Source: Streptomyces sp. NBC_00582 (GTDB lineage: Bacteria; Actinomycetota; Actinomycetes; Streptomycetales; Streptomycetaceae). Taken from it: a stretch of 64,000 bases of DNA. Shown here in pieces: positions 24,993 through 33,024 of this stretch; position 1 is the first letter of the stretch; each line of letters starts with the position of its first letter. The DNA lies in assembly GCF_036345155.1 (NCBI RefSeq), contig NZ_CP107772.1, positions 10,354,001 to 10,418,000 on the forward strand, read 5' to 3'. The position numbers and the translations under genes were made by a program. The notes beneath the pieces were generated by a model, which was given only the letters and a program-made list of their open reading frames with translations, ran no database searches and was not told the origin of the DNA.

Positions 24993-26117
24993 ATGATGAA
25001 GCAGCAACGGCGCAGCGTCCTGATCGTCGGCGGCGGTATCGGTGGTCTCACCGCGGCTGTCGCGCTGTGCCGGCGAGGGCACGCGGTCGAGGTCGTCGAA
25101 CAGCAGCCTGGCTGGCCCGCCGTCGGCTGGGGACTGAGCCTGACAGGTCCGGCGCTGAGGGCGCTGGACTCGATCGGTCTGGCGCAGCAATGCATGGACG
25201 CTGGCTATCCCATGCGGGGTATTCGCAACTGCGACACCGCCGGCAACGTCCTGCACGAGATCGAACCCCCTTCCCTGCTCGGGCCGGGGCGACCGGTCAT
25301 AGTGGGCCTCGGCAGGCCGGCGTTGTCCCGTGTTCTGCGGACCGCGGCCGAGTCGGCTGGGGCGTTGCTGTCCACCGACGCCGAACTGGTCGACCTCACC
25401 TTCAGAGCCGACGACGTCCGAGCCGTGCTCGGCGACGGGACCGAACGGATCGTCGATCTGGTGGTCGGCGCCGACGGCGTCGGGTCACGGACGCGAAGCC
25501 TCATAGGGATCGACGGCAAACCCTCCTTCCTGGGTCAGTACGTGTGGCGGACGATGGTCGAGCGCCCTGACTGGGCGACCTGTACCCACACGTTCAACGC
25601 GCCCAGGCACGCCTCGGGCCTCACGCCGATCTCGCCCGAGCACGCCTACATCTTCTCCACGCAGAACGTCGCCCAGGTTTCGCACCTGAGCGGGGAGGCC
25701 CTCCTGGCCGAGTTCAGGGAGGTCCTGGCCCCGCTCGAGGGATGGATGGCAGGTGCCCGCGACGCCGTCGACGACCCGGACGCGATTGTCCGCCGACCGG
25801 TGCTGGGCCTGCTCGTCGACGGGCCGTGGCACCGTGACCGGGCCATCCTCATTGGGGACGCCGTGCACACGTGTGCTCCGCACATGATCAGCGGAGCCGC
25901 GCTGGCGATCGAGGATGCGGTGCTCCTGGCCGAGCACCTCGACGGGCCGGGCCCACTCGAGGAAGCGCTCAGCAGTTTCGGACGACGGCGCCTGCCGCGG
26001 GCGAAGATCGTCGTCGAGGCGTCGTCGACGATGTCCGGGCTCGAACGTGAGCACCGCTATGCGGAGGAGCACGTGGTGCAGGAAGCGGCATTCGCAGCCC
26101 TGGCGAAGGATGCCTGA
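24993..26117 (+). CDS. FAD-dependent monooxygenase
   Basis: 374-residue class A flavin hydroxylase. The Rossmann motif GGGIGG follows VLIVG near the N terminus. The DG motif (VVGADGVGSRTRSLIG) and GD motif (ILIGDAVHTCAPHMISGAALAIED) are complete. Two ATG codons (24993, 24996) follow CGAGGAAG. The stop overlaps the start of a broken hydrolase gene (TGATG at 26115-26119), so the pair was once one operon. It is probably a second ring hydroxylase distinct from the one at 8573-9877; the overall sequence resembles salicylate-hydroxylase/FAD-dependent urate-hydroxylase types. Confidence 0.85.
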   Translation: MMKQQRRSVLIVGGGIGGLTAAVALCRRGHAVEVVEQQPGWPAVGWGLSLTGPALRALDSIGLAQQCMDAGYPMRGIRNCDTAGNVLHEIEPPSLLGPGRPVIVGLGRPALSRVLRTAAESAGALLSTDAELVDLTFRADDVRAVLGDGTERIVDLVVGADGVGSRTRSLIGIDGKPSFLGQYVWRTMVERPDWATCTHTFNAPRHASGLTPISPEHAYIFSTQNVAQVSHLSGEALLAEFREVLAPLEGWMAGARDAVDDPDAIVRRPVLGLLVDGPWHRDRAILIGDAVHTCAPHMISGAALAIEDAVLLAEHLDGPGPLEEALSSFGRRRLPRAKIVVEASSTMSGLEREHRYAEEHVVQEAAFAALAKDA

Positions 26118-26720
26118 TGTCCACTGTGCAAGGCGTGGATCCGGTTACCGGTACACGCCCACTGAGCAACGCACGCGAATGGCTGCACGCCCATCTCGAC
26201 GCGCGGAGCCACCCGTTCCACGCCATCTCGATCGACGACGCCCGAGCGGTGGTGGATGCACTGCCGGGTATCGGACCCGAGGAATGGGCCGAGGCATGGC
26301 TGGCCACGGGACGGACGTTCGAGTCGCGAGCGCTCGACGCGCAGTCGCAGGGCTGGCCCGCCGACGCTCGTGAGGCGTGGCGGCAGGCATACCAGTTCGC
26401 GTTCGTCGGGCGATGTCCCAGTCCGCTGCATCCGGCTGGACAATTCGCCTACCGCAAGGCCTGGCGCTACTTCCTTCAAGCCGGTGCGCTCGACACCCCG
26501 CCCGTCGAACGCATCGAGGTTCCGATCGGCGACGGCGGGCGCGAAGGCAACGACCGGGTCGTTCTATCTCGCCCGGCCGGTCACGGCGATGGCCTCGGTC
26601 GCGTCACCAGTGGTGCTCGTCTGGGGCGGTGTCGAGACTGGAAGGCGGGCCGACCCGTTCGTCGGCGCCGTGGAACTGCTCAGCCAGGCCAACCGCGGAC
26701 CACACTCGCCTGCCGTCCTG
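26117..26720 (+). pseudogene. Alpha/beta hydrolase fragment, frameshifted
   Basis: The frame starting at ATG 26117 encodes the helical N-terminal part of an FrsA-like hydrolase (SHPFHAISIDDARAVVDALP, GQFAYRKAWRYFLQAGAL). Near 26550 homology moves to another frame (FYLARPVTAMASVASPVVLV) and then fades by about 26700. The nucleophile and the rest of the core are missing. It is distantly like the intact hydrolase at 10051-11199 and was coupled to the preceding monooxygenase. From about 26720 to 27007 I recognise nothing. Confidence 0.6.
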
Positions 26721-27007
26721 ATCACCGCCTCTGAACATACATCGGTCGTCAGCCCTGTCCACGTGGACCATGTCCTCCTCACGGAGTACGTGAGCCTCGC
26801 CGGACGGGCGGGATCTCCTCCAGCGGCAGTAGCCGCGATTGCGTGCCGAGCGACGATGCCGATGAGAGGCCACTGCACGAAGGATGGCTGCACGCATCCC
26901 GCCTCCGCACAGGCGGTGGACTGCTTCCACGCTGCCCCGGTGGCCTGCCGTGCCTTGCGGCCCTGCACGTCGCCCACTGCTGAGATTCAGACTGGAGAGC
27001 CTCCCTC

Positions 27008-29269
27008 GTGGCCACGTTCCTCTATCGACTGGGCCGAGTGTCGTTCCGGAAACGACACTGGTTTCTGTTGCTCTGGGCGGCGATACTCGCCGTCGCCGTC
27101 TTCGGCGCGGCCAAGGCTCCGGCCGCGCCCGAAGACTCTCTCTCCATTCCTGGGACGGAATCCCAGAAGGCGTTCGACCTCATGGACCAGCGCTTCCCTG
27201 ACAGCGGCAGCTCCGACGGGGCCACCGCCCGGCTCGTCTTCGTCGCCCCCGACGGGCAGAAGATCACGGCGTCCGCCAACAAGGCCGCGATCGAACACAC
27301 GGTGAGCGAACTGGCCGACGGCAGCCAGGTGCAGAGTGCCCTCGACCCCTTCACGGCGCATGCCGTGAGCAAGGACGGCACCACCGCGTACGCCACCATC
27401 AACTACGAGAAGTCGAGCAGCGGACTCACCGACGCCACGACCTCCGCGCTCAAGGACGCTGCCCAGGACGCCCGTGACACCGGTCTGACCGTGGAGATCG
27501 GCGGCGACGCCCTGTCGTCCGTGCCGATGTCCGGCACCACCGAGCTGATCGGTGTTGCCGTCGCGGCGGTCGTCCTGCTGATCACCTTCGGGTCCGTCGT
27601 GGCAGCGGGCCTGCCGCTGATCACCGCGCTGCTCGGCATCGGTACGGGCGTCGCCATCATCACGGCGCTCGCCAGCACCATCGGCTTCTCGTCCACGACC
27701 ACCGTACTGGCGCTGATGCTCGGGCTCGCCGTCGGCATCGACTACGCCCTGTTCATCCTGTCCCGCTACCGGTCCGAACGGGCTGAGGGCCGGGATCCGG
27801 AGGAAGCCGCCGGACGGGCCGTCGGCACGGCGGGCTCCGCCGTGGTGTTCGCCGGCCTCACCGTGATCATCGCCCTGGTCGGCCTGTCCGTCGTCGGTCT
27901 GGGGTTCCTCACCAAGATGGGTCTGGCCGCGGCGTTCACGGTCCTGATCGCGGTGCTGATCGCCCTGACACTGCTGCCCGCGCTGCTCGGCTTCGCCCCG
28001 AACGCCGTGCTGCCCCGGTCCGTGCGTAAGAAGGGCAAGAGGAGCGAGTCGGGCCAGACTCCCGTGACGGAGGCCCCCGCGCAGGAGGCCCTCACGCCGG
28101 AGAAGCCGGGGCTGAGCACACGCTGGGCTCGCCTCGTGATCCGCCGGCCACTGCTCGTGGTCCTGTTCGCTGTGGTGGCTCTGGGTACCTTCGCGGCGCC
28201 GGCGCTCGATCTCGAACTGGGCAACCCGGGCGACGAGTCGAAGTCCACATCGACCACCGAGCGCCGGGCCTACGACGCGCTGTCCGACGCCTTCGGCCCC
28301 GGCTTCAACGGTCCGCTGACCGTCGTCGTGGACGCCAAGGGATCCGACGATCCCAAGGCCGCGGCCACGACCGTCGCCGACGACCTCAAGGGGACGGACG
28401 GCGTGGTCAGCGTGACGCAGCCCATGTTCAACAAGGCGGGCGACACCGCCGTCCTCACGGTCACTCCGTCGACCGCTCCCGCCAGCACCGAGACCAAGGA
28501 ACTCGTCCACACCATTCGGGACGAGGCAGACGGCATCAAGGCCGACACCGGCGCGGACATGCTGGTCAGCGGCACCACCGCCGTGAACATCGACATGGCC
28601 GACAAGGTCACCGGCGCGATCCTGCCCTACCTCGCACTCGTGGTCGGTCTGGCCTTCCTCCTCCTGGTGGTGGTCTTCCGTTCGATCCTCGTACCGCTGA
28701 AGGCGGCGCTCGGCTTCCTGCTGTCGGTGTGCGCGTCGTTCGGCGTGATCGTGGCGGTCTTCCAGTGGGGCTGGTTCGCCGACCTGCTCGGTGTCCAGAC
28801 GGTGGGTCCGATCTCCAGCATGCTGCCGATCTTCCTGATCGGCGTGGTCTTCGGCCTGGCCATGGACTACGAGGTCTTCCTCGTCACCCGCATGCGCGAG
28901 GCGTACGTCCACGGAGAACGGCCCGGACAGGCGATCGTCACCGGGTTCCGGCACAGCGGCAAGGTCGTCGTGGCCGCGGCCGCGATCATGATGTCGGTCT
29001 TCGCCGGATTCATCGGGATGAGCGAATCGGTAATCAAGATGATGGGGGTCGGTTCCGCCTCGGCCGTCTTCTTCGACGCGTTCCTGGTACGCATGACTAT
29101 CGTCCCGGCCCTTCTGGCGCTCCTCGGGGACAAGGCCTGGTGGCTGCCGCGCTGGCTGCAGAAGGTCCTGCCGAACGTGGACGTCGAGGGCGAGAAGCTG
29201 AACCGGACACTCCAGCCGGTTCCGGCACCCGTGACCCATGAGGCCGAGCAGGAACCGGGCCGCGTCTGA
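27008..29269 (+). CDS. MMPL/RND-type membrane exporter
   Basis: 753-residue transporter with two repeats, each a membrane helix, an extracytoplasmic loop and a five-helix bundle. Repeat 1 holds the loop at residues 40-170 and helices to about 335; repeat 2 begins near 375. The proton-relay-type segments LGLAVGIDYALFILSRYR and FGLAMDYEVFLVTRMRE carry the paired Asp-Tyr of MMPL proteins. Actinomycete members export lipids, antibiotics or drugs. The GTG start follows a weak GGAGAG. A strong hairpin follows the stop. The two-component genes directly after it suggest inducible expression in response to an envelope or compound signal. Confidence 0.9.
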   Translation: MATFLYRLGRVSFRKRHWFLLLWAAILAVAVFGAAKAPAAPEDSLSIPGTESQKAFDLMDQRFPDSGSSDGATARLVFVAPDGQKITASANKAAIEHTVSELADGSQVQSALDPFTAHAVSKDGTTAYATINYEKSSSGLTDATTSALKDAAQDARDTGLTVEIGGDALSSVPMSGTTELIGVAVAAVVLLITFGSVVAAGLPLITALLGIGTGVAIITALASTIGFSSTTTVLALMLGLAVGIDYALFILSRYRSERAEGRDPEEAAGRAVGTAGSAVVFAGLTVIIALVGLSVVGLGFLTKMGLAAAFTVLIAVLIALTLLPALLGFAPNAVLPRSVRKKGKRSESGQTPVTEAPAQEALTPEKPGLSTRWARLVIRRPLLVVLFAVVALGTFAAPALDLELGNPGDESKSTSTTERRAYDALSDAFGPGFNGPLTVVVDAKGSDDPKAAATTVADDLKGTDGVVSVTQPMFNKAGDTAVLTVTPSTAPASTETKELVHTIRDEADGIKADTGADMLVSGTTAVNIDMADKVTGAILPYLALVVGLAFLLLVVVFRSILVPLKAALGFLLSVCASFGVIVAVFQWGWFADLLGVQTVGPISSMLPIFLIGVVFGLAMDYEVFLVTRMREAYVHGERPGQAIVTGFRHSGKVVVAAAAIMMSVFAGFIGMSESVIKMMGVGSASAVFFDAFLVRMTIVPALLALLGDKAWWLPRWLQKVLPNVDVEGEKLNRTLQPVPAPVTHEAEQEPGRV

Positions 29270-29282
29270 CCGACTGGCTTCG

Positions 29283-29324
29283 TACGGAGCGGTGGGCCCC
29301 CCGCGGTGGGCCCACCGCTCCGTA
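29283..29324. terminator. Terminator after the MMPL gene
   Basis: Fifteen-base perfect arms (29283-29297 and 29310-29324) with a 12-base loop, 14 bases after the MMPL stop. It should separate, at least partly, the exporter transcript from the two-component genes. Confidence 0.8.
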
Positions 29325-29392
29325 TCGGGTCGCGACCGGCATCGGGGATGCTGGTGGCGCAGGGAACAAAAGGGAAACGGCGGAGAGACATC

Positions 29393-30613
29393 ATGATCAG
29401 CGACTGGCGGAACACCTCGCGTCGCCACCCACGTGCGGCGGACGGTGCCCTGGCGCTGGCCACCTTCGCCATAGGGGTCTTCGGAAGCGCCGTACCCCCC
29501 GAGAACCCCGGGCATCTGAGAGTGCCCGATACGCTCGTGGTGGTGATCAGTGCCGTGGGGGCGGCGGCCCTCTTCCTGCACCGCGCTCACCCGCGGCTGA
29601 CGACGGGGATCACCACGACGTGTGCGCTCGTTCTGGCACTCACAGGTATCCAGCTCGACCCCCTGATCCAGGCACCGTGTCTGGTGTCGCTCTTTCTCCT
29701 GGCTCTCCGCACCGATCGGCGTACCGCCCGTATCGGAGCAGTCGCGACCGCCGCGACGCTGCTTGCGGCTTCGCTGGTCCACGACCCCGTATTCCCCTGG
29801 GGAGCCTTCATCATCGGCCTGATCTCGTGGACGCTGCTGCCAGGGGCCGTCGGAGACGCGGTGCGCAGCAACACCGAGTACCTCGCGGCCGCCGAGGCAC
29901 GGGCCGAACTCGCCGAGCGCACACGGGAGGAGGAGGCCCTGCGCCGCGTGAGTGAGGAACGCCTCCGGATGGCCCGTGAGCTCCACGACGTGGTCGCCCA
30001 TCACATCGCGCTCGCGGCCACACAGGCGCACACGGCCACATACCTCATGCGCCACCACCCGGAGCGCGCGCCGGAGATGATGGAGCACCTGTGCGACTCC
30101 ACCGACGAAGCCCTGCGAGAACTCCGCGCGACCGTCCGCCTGCTGCGCCAGCGCGGTGACACCGACTCCCCGCGAGACCCGGCCCCCGGACTCGCCCAGC
30201 TTCCGGACCTGCTGCGATCCTTCGAGCGCGCGGGCCTGAGTGTGGAGGCCACCACCGAGGGGGAGAGAAAGCCGTTGTCGCCCGGTGTGGATCTGACGGC
30301 CTACCGGATCATTCAGGAAGCGCTGACCAACGTCACCAAGCACGCCGGCACCGCCGGCGCCCGGGTGCATCTCGCGTACACCCGAAGCTGGGTGACGATC
30401 ACCGTCGTCGACGACGGCCACCCCGGCGTCCCGGCATCCCGTCCTGGTCAGGTGTCCGGCTACGGGCTCATCGGCATGCGGGAGCGCGCACAGTCCGTCG
30501 GCGGCCGACTGCAGGCCGGACCCAGGGAGGAGGGCGGCTTCACCGTCACGCTCGGACTGCCGATGCACAGCACGGCACAGCACCCGAGCTCCGAGGAGGT
30601 ACCGCAGCAGTGA
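29393..30613 (+). CDS. NarL-type sensor histidine kinase
   Basis: 406 residues from ATG 29393 (preceded by GGAGAG). Four to five membrane helices occupy residues 17-150, with almost no extracytoplasmic sensor. Then come a HisKA_3 domain with His198 in RELHDVVAHH and a HATPase domain (IIQEALTNVTKHA, then GYGLIGMRERA). This compact architecture is typical of actinomycete kinases paired with LuxR-type regulators. The stop overlaps the regulator start by four bases (GTGA at 30610), so they form a cognate pair. Confidence 0.9.
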   Translation: MISDWRNTSRRHPRAADGALALATFAIGVFGSAVPPENPGHLRVPDTLVVVISAVGAAALFLHRAHPRLTTGITTTCALVLALTGIQLDPLIQAPCLVSLFLLALRTDRRTARIGAVATAATLLAASLVHDPVFPWGAFIIGLISWTLLPGAVGDAVRSNTEYLAAAEARAELAERTREEEALRRVSEERLRMARELHDVVAHHIALAATQAHTATYLMRHHPERAPEMMEHLCDSTDEALRELRATVRLLRQRGDTDSPRDPAPGLAQLPDLLRSFERAGLSVEATTEGERKPLSPGVDLTAYRIIQEALTNVTKHAGTAGARVHLAYTRSWVTITVVDDGHPGVPASRPGQVSGYGLIGMRERAQSVGGRLQAGPREEGGFTVTLGLPMHSTAQHPSSEEVPQQ

Positions 30614-31287
30614 CCATTCGAGTACTGCTCGCCGACGACCAGGCTCTCGTCGTCAGCACGTTCTGCATGCTGATCGATCTGCAGGAGGACTGCGACGTCG
30701 TAGGGCTCGCGGCCAACGGCAGAGAGGCCGTCGACCTGGCCCGCGCCACCCACCCCGATGTCGTTGTGATGGACATCCGCATGCCGGTGCTGGACGGGTT
30801 GGCGGCGACGGCCGAGATCTGCTCGGACGTGTCACTGCGTACCACGAAGGTCCTCGTGCTCACCACGTTCGAGACCGACGAGTACGTCGCCGAGGCCATC
30901 CGCGCGGGGGCCTCCGGTTTCCTCGGCAAGGGCATCGGACCGGAGGAACTCCTCGCAGGGATCAGGACGGTGGCCGGCGGGGACGCCCTACTGTTGCCCG
31001 CCGCCACTCGGACCCTGATCTCCCGATTCCTCGCCGCGCCCGAGGCCGTGGGACCCCCCGTTCGTGGCACGGATGCGCTTCCCGAACTCACCGCGCGCGA
31101 AAGGGAGGTCGTCGCCGAGGTGGCGGGCGGTCTGTCCAATGACGAAATCGCGGAGAAGCTCTATGTGAGCCCGCTGACCGTCCGCAGCCACGTCCAGCAC
31201 GCCATCACGAAGCTGGACGTGCGAGACCGGGCCCAGCTCGTGGTCCGGGCTTACCAGTCCGGTCTGGTTCGGGCCGCCCGCGAGTAG
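30610..31287 (+). CDS. NarL/FixJ-family response regulator
   Basis: 225 residues. The receiver domain has the acidic pair at residues 9-10, the phospho-acceptor Asp55 (VVVMDIRMP) and the Lys of KVLVLTTF. The C-terminal LuxR-type helix-turn-helix is LTAREREVVAEVAGGLSNDE followed by IAEKLYVSPLTVRSHVQHAI. It is translationally coupled to the histidine kinase. The neighbouring MMPL exporter is the likely target, by position only. Confidence 0.92.
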   Translation: MTIRVLLADDQALVVSTFCMLIDLQEDCDVVGLAANGREAVDLARATHPDVVVMDIRMPVLDGLAATAEICSDVSLRTTKVLVLTTFETDEYVAEAIRAGASGFLGKGIGPEELLAGIRTVAGGDALLLPAATRTLISRFLAAPEAVGPPVRGTDALPELTAREREVVAEVAGGLSNDEIAEKLYVSPLTVRSHVQHAITKLDVRDRAQLVVRAYQSGLVRAARE

Positions 31288-31332
31288 AGCCGGAGCGTAC
31301 GCCCCTGCCGATGGAGCCGCTCGTGAGGGTAT

Positions 31333-31836
31333 GTGGCCTCCACCTCGGCTCAGCACAGCGTCGAGGCGGTGCTGCGCTCGGTGGTCGGCGCCGACATCAG
31401 GGCCCGGATGAGCGGCGTCTACGCAGGGGACATCGTGCCCGCCAAGAAGCCCGCACCGGACATCTACCTGCTGGCCCTGCGCGAACTGGGCCGCTCGGCC
31501 GAGGAGGCGATCGTCGTCGAGGACTCCGAGTCCGGCGCACTCGCCGCCGCCCGGGCGGGCGTCCCACACCTCGTCACCATCAGCCACTTCACCGCCGACG
31601 ACCCCTTCCCCGATGCCAGGGCGGTCCTCTCCGACCTGGGCGAACCGACAGCGCCGACCTGCTTCCTGGCGGGCAAGGACGTACGCAACAACCACGGGGT
31701 GGTCGACCTCCGCTCGCTGCACAGGATCCGGGCTCAGGACCAGTCGACCGGCGCAGGCGAGCGCTCTCGGAGGAGACCTGCATGCCGGCCCACGGGACGG
31801 GCACGGGTGGGGAGGTTCGGGTGCAGTTCCCGGTGA
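31333..31836 (+). pseudogene. HAD-family phosphatase, N-terminally truncated
   Basis: The frame carries motifs II to IV of a beta-phosphoglucomutase-like HAD hydrolase: VASTSAQ (motif II Ser/Thr), VPAKKPAPDIYLLAL (motif III Lys) and AIVVEDSESGALAA (motif IV acids). Motif I with the DxD nucleophile and the cap are missing upstream of 31333, where the response-regulator gene ends 45 bp earlier. The last 40 codons are low-complexity run-on. From 31837 to 32033 I see no gene. Confidence 0.65.
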
Positions 31837-32033
31837 GCGACATCCCCTGACGGCCCTCGGCAGAGACGAGCTGCGTCGAGCGCCGGATGATCAACGGCAA
31901 CTCACGCGGCGCCCAGCCGCCCGCCTCCGGGCTGCGTGGCACGCTGGGGCGGCTTGGGCCCGGCTACCAACCGCCCATGGTGGCCAACCCCGCCCTGAAG
32001 CCCTGGCTCAAGCCGGAAGGAGCCTGATCGCGA

Positions 32034-32290
32034 TGACGGAGACCGCCCCGACACTCGGCGCGGATCTGACCAAGAGCCCATCCAACGCCGGCATCCGGGA
32101 CATCGACCAGGCGTCCGACGCGGCGTTCCTCACCGCCCGCGGGGTGAGCAAGCCCCTCCATGGACGTGCTGTCCTCAAGCACCCCGACTTCCGGGTCAGC
32201 AGCGGCGAGATCGCCGTTCTGATCAGCAAGAGCGGCCTGGCAAGAGCACCGTCCTGAGGGTCATCGCCAGCTGGAGGAGCCGGACGCCGG
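32034..32290 (+). pseudogene. ABC-transporter ATPase N-terminal fragment
   Basis: ATG 32034 opens a frame whose end reads FLTARGVSKPLHGRAVLKHP and then DFRVSSGEIAVLISKSG, the approach to a Walker A motif. The frame breaks inside the P-loop (32241-32256); the next frame continues GKSTVLRVIA and, after another shift, LEEPDAGDID. It resembles SsuB/TauB-type ATPases of sulfonate importers. Nothing of the signature or Walker B remains. Confidence 0.6.
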
Positions 32291-32392
32291 CGACATCGAC
32301 CGGCGGATGCGGGGCTACGCCACGGGCCGCTGGAACGGCGGCAGAGCCGATTGCCCCACTCCTTGGACGCCGCTACCCTACGGCGCCGCGCA

Positions 32393-32548
32393 TGTGCGCA
32401 CGCTGCGGAGCATCCTGGGACGGACGCCCAATACGGCCTTGAACCCACATCGACGGCCTGCGTCGAGCACCTGTGACAGCTCTTCTACGAGCTCGCCGCG
32501 TGCTGTCGCCGACCGGCACCGTTTGGCTGAACCTCGGCCACAACTAGC
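32393..32548 (+). pseudogene. DNA methyltransferase remnant
   Basis: A zinc-finger-like CARCGASWDGR (about 32393), then AQYGLEPTSTACVEHL-stop-QLFYELA, then in a third frame RVLSPTGTVWLNLGHN, together match the centre of phage/plasmid-type site-specific DNA methylases (DWLNLGDS-type catalytic region). Only about 50 residues survive, with one stop and two frame changes. Confidence 0.5.
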
Positions 32549-32953
32549 GTGGAGGCGGTCATCGAGGCCGCCTCGATCGACACGGACAACGGGATGCGCG
32601 ACGGCCACCTGCGCTCCGAGGACTTCCTCGACGTGGACGTCCATCGCAAGATCACCTACCGCAGCACGGGCCTCACCCCCGCGGGCGAGGCTCGCTAAAC
32701 CGTCCATGGCGAACTCACCCTGCCCGGCGTGGCCCGGTCCGTCGACCTGGACCTGTCCTACCTCGGCACCGGCCCGGATCCGTGGGGCGGCGTACGGGCG
32801 GCGTTCCGCGCCACCTCCGAACTGCGGCGCGAGGACTTCGCCATGAACTACAACCAGGTCGTCCAAGCCGGCATCGCGGCCGTCGGCACGACCCTTCACG
32901 TGGAACTGGACATCGAGGCTGTGCAGGGAGAGCAACTGCCGCACGTCGCATGA
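32549..32953 (+). pseudogene. YceI-family protein, interrupted by a stop codon
   Basis: One frame encodes the last three quarters of a YceI-like lipocalin-type domain: VEAVIEAASIDTDNGMRDGH, RSEDFLDVDVHRKITYRSTG, then TAA at 32696-32698, then HGELTLPGVARSVDLDLSYL and TSELRREDFAMNYNQVVQAG. The family binds isoprenoid lipids. The stop replaces a sense codon in an otherwise undamaged frame, while the first ~40 residues are missing and replaced by methylase-like sequence. Confidence 0.75.
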
Positions 32954-32967
32954 CCGGTCACCGGGTT

Positions 32968-33019
32968 ATATACAGGCTTCCGCCGCCCGGGTGCACCCGG
33001 GCGGCGGAAGCCTGTATAT
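32968..33019. terminator. Perfect 52-bp palindrome, bidirectional terminator
   Basis: Twenty-six-base arms pair without a mismatch around the centre at 32993/32994 (GTGCAC). It lies six bases past the stop of the DHA2 exporter gene (minus strand) and 14 bases past the YceI remnant, so it most likely ends transcription from both sides. Confidence 0.75.
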
Positions 33020-33024
33020 CGGCC

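Noticed and set aside
26987-30583. A 1198-codon open frame on the minus strand
   Set aside because: It mirrors the MMPL and histidine kinase genes; composition is Gly/Asp/His/Arg-rich with no domain.
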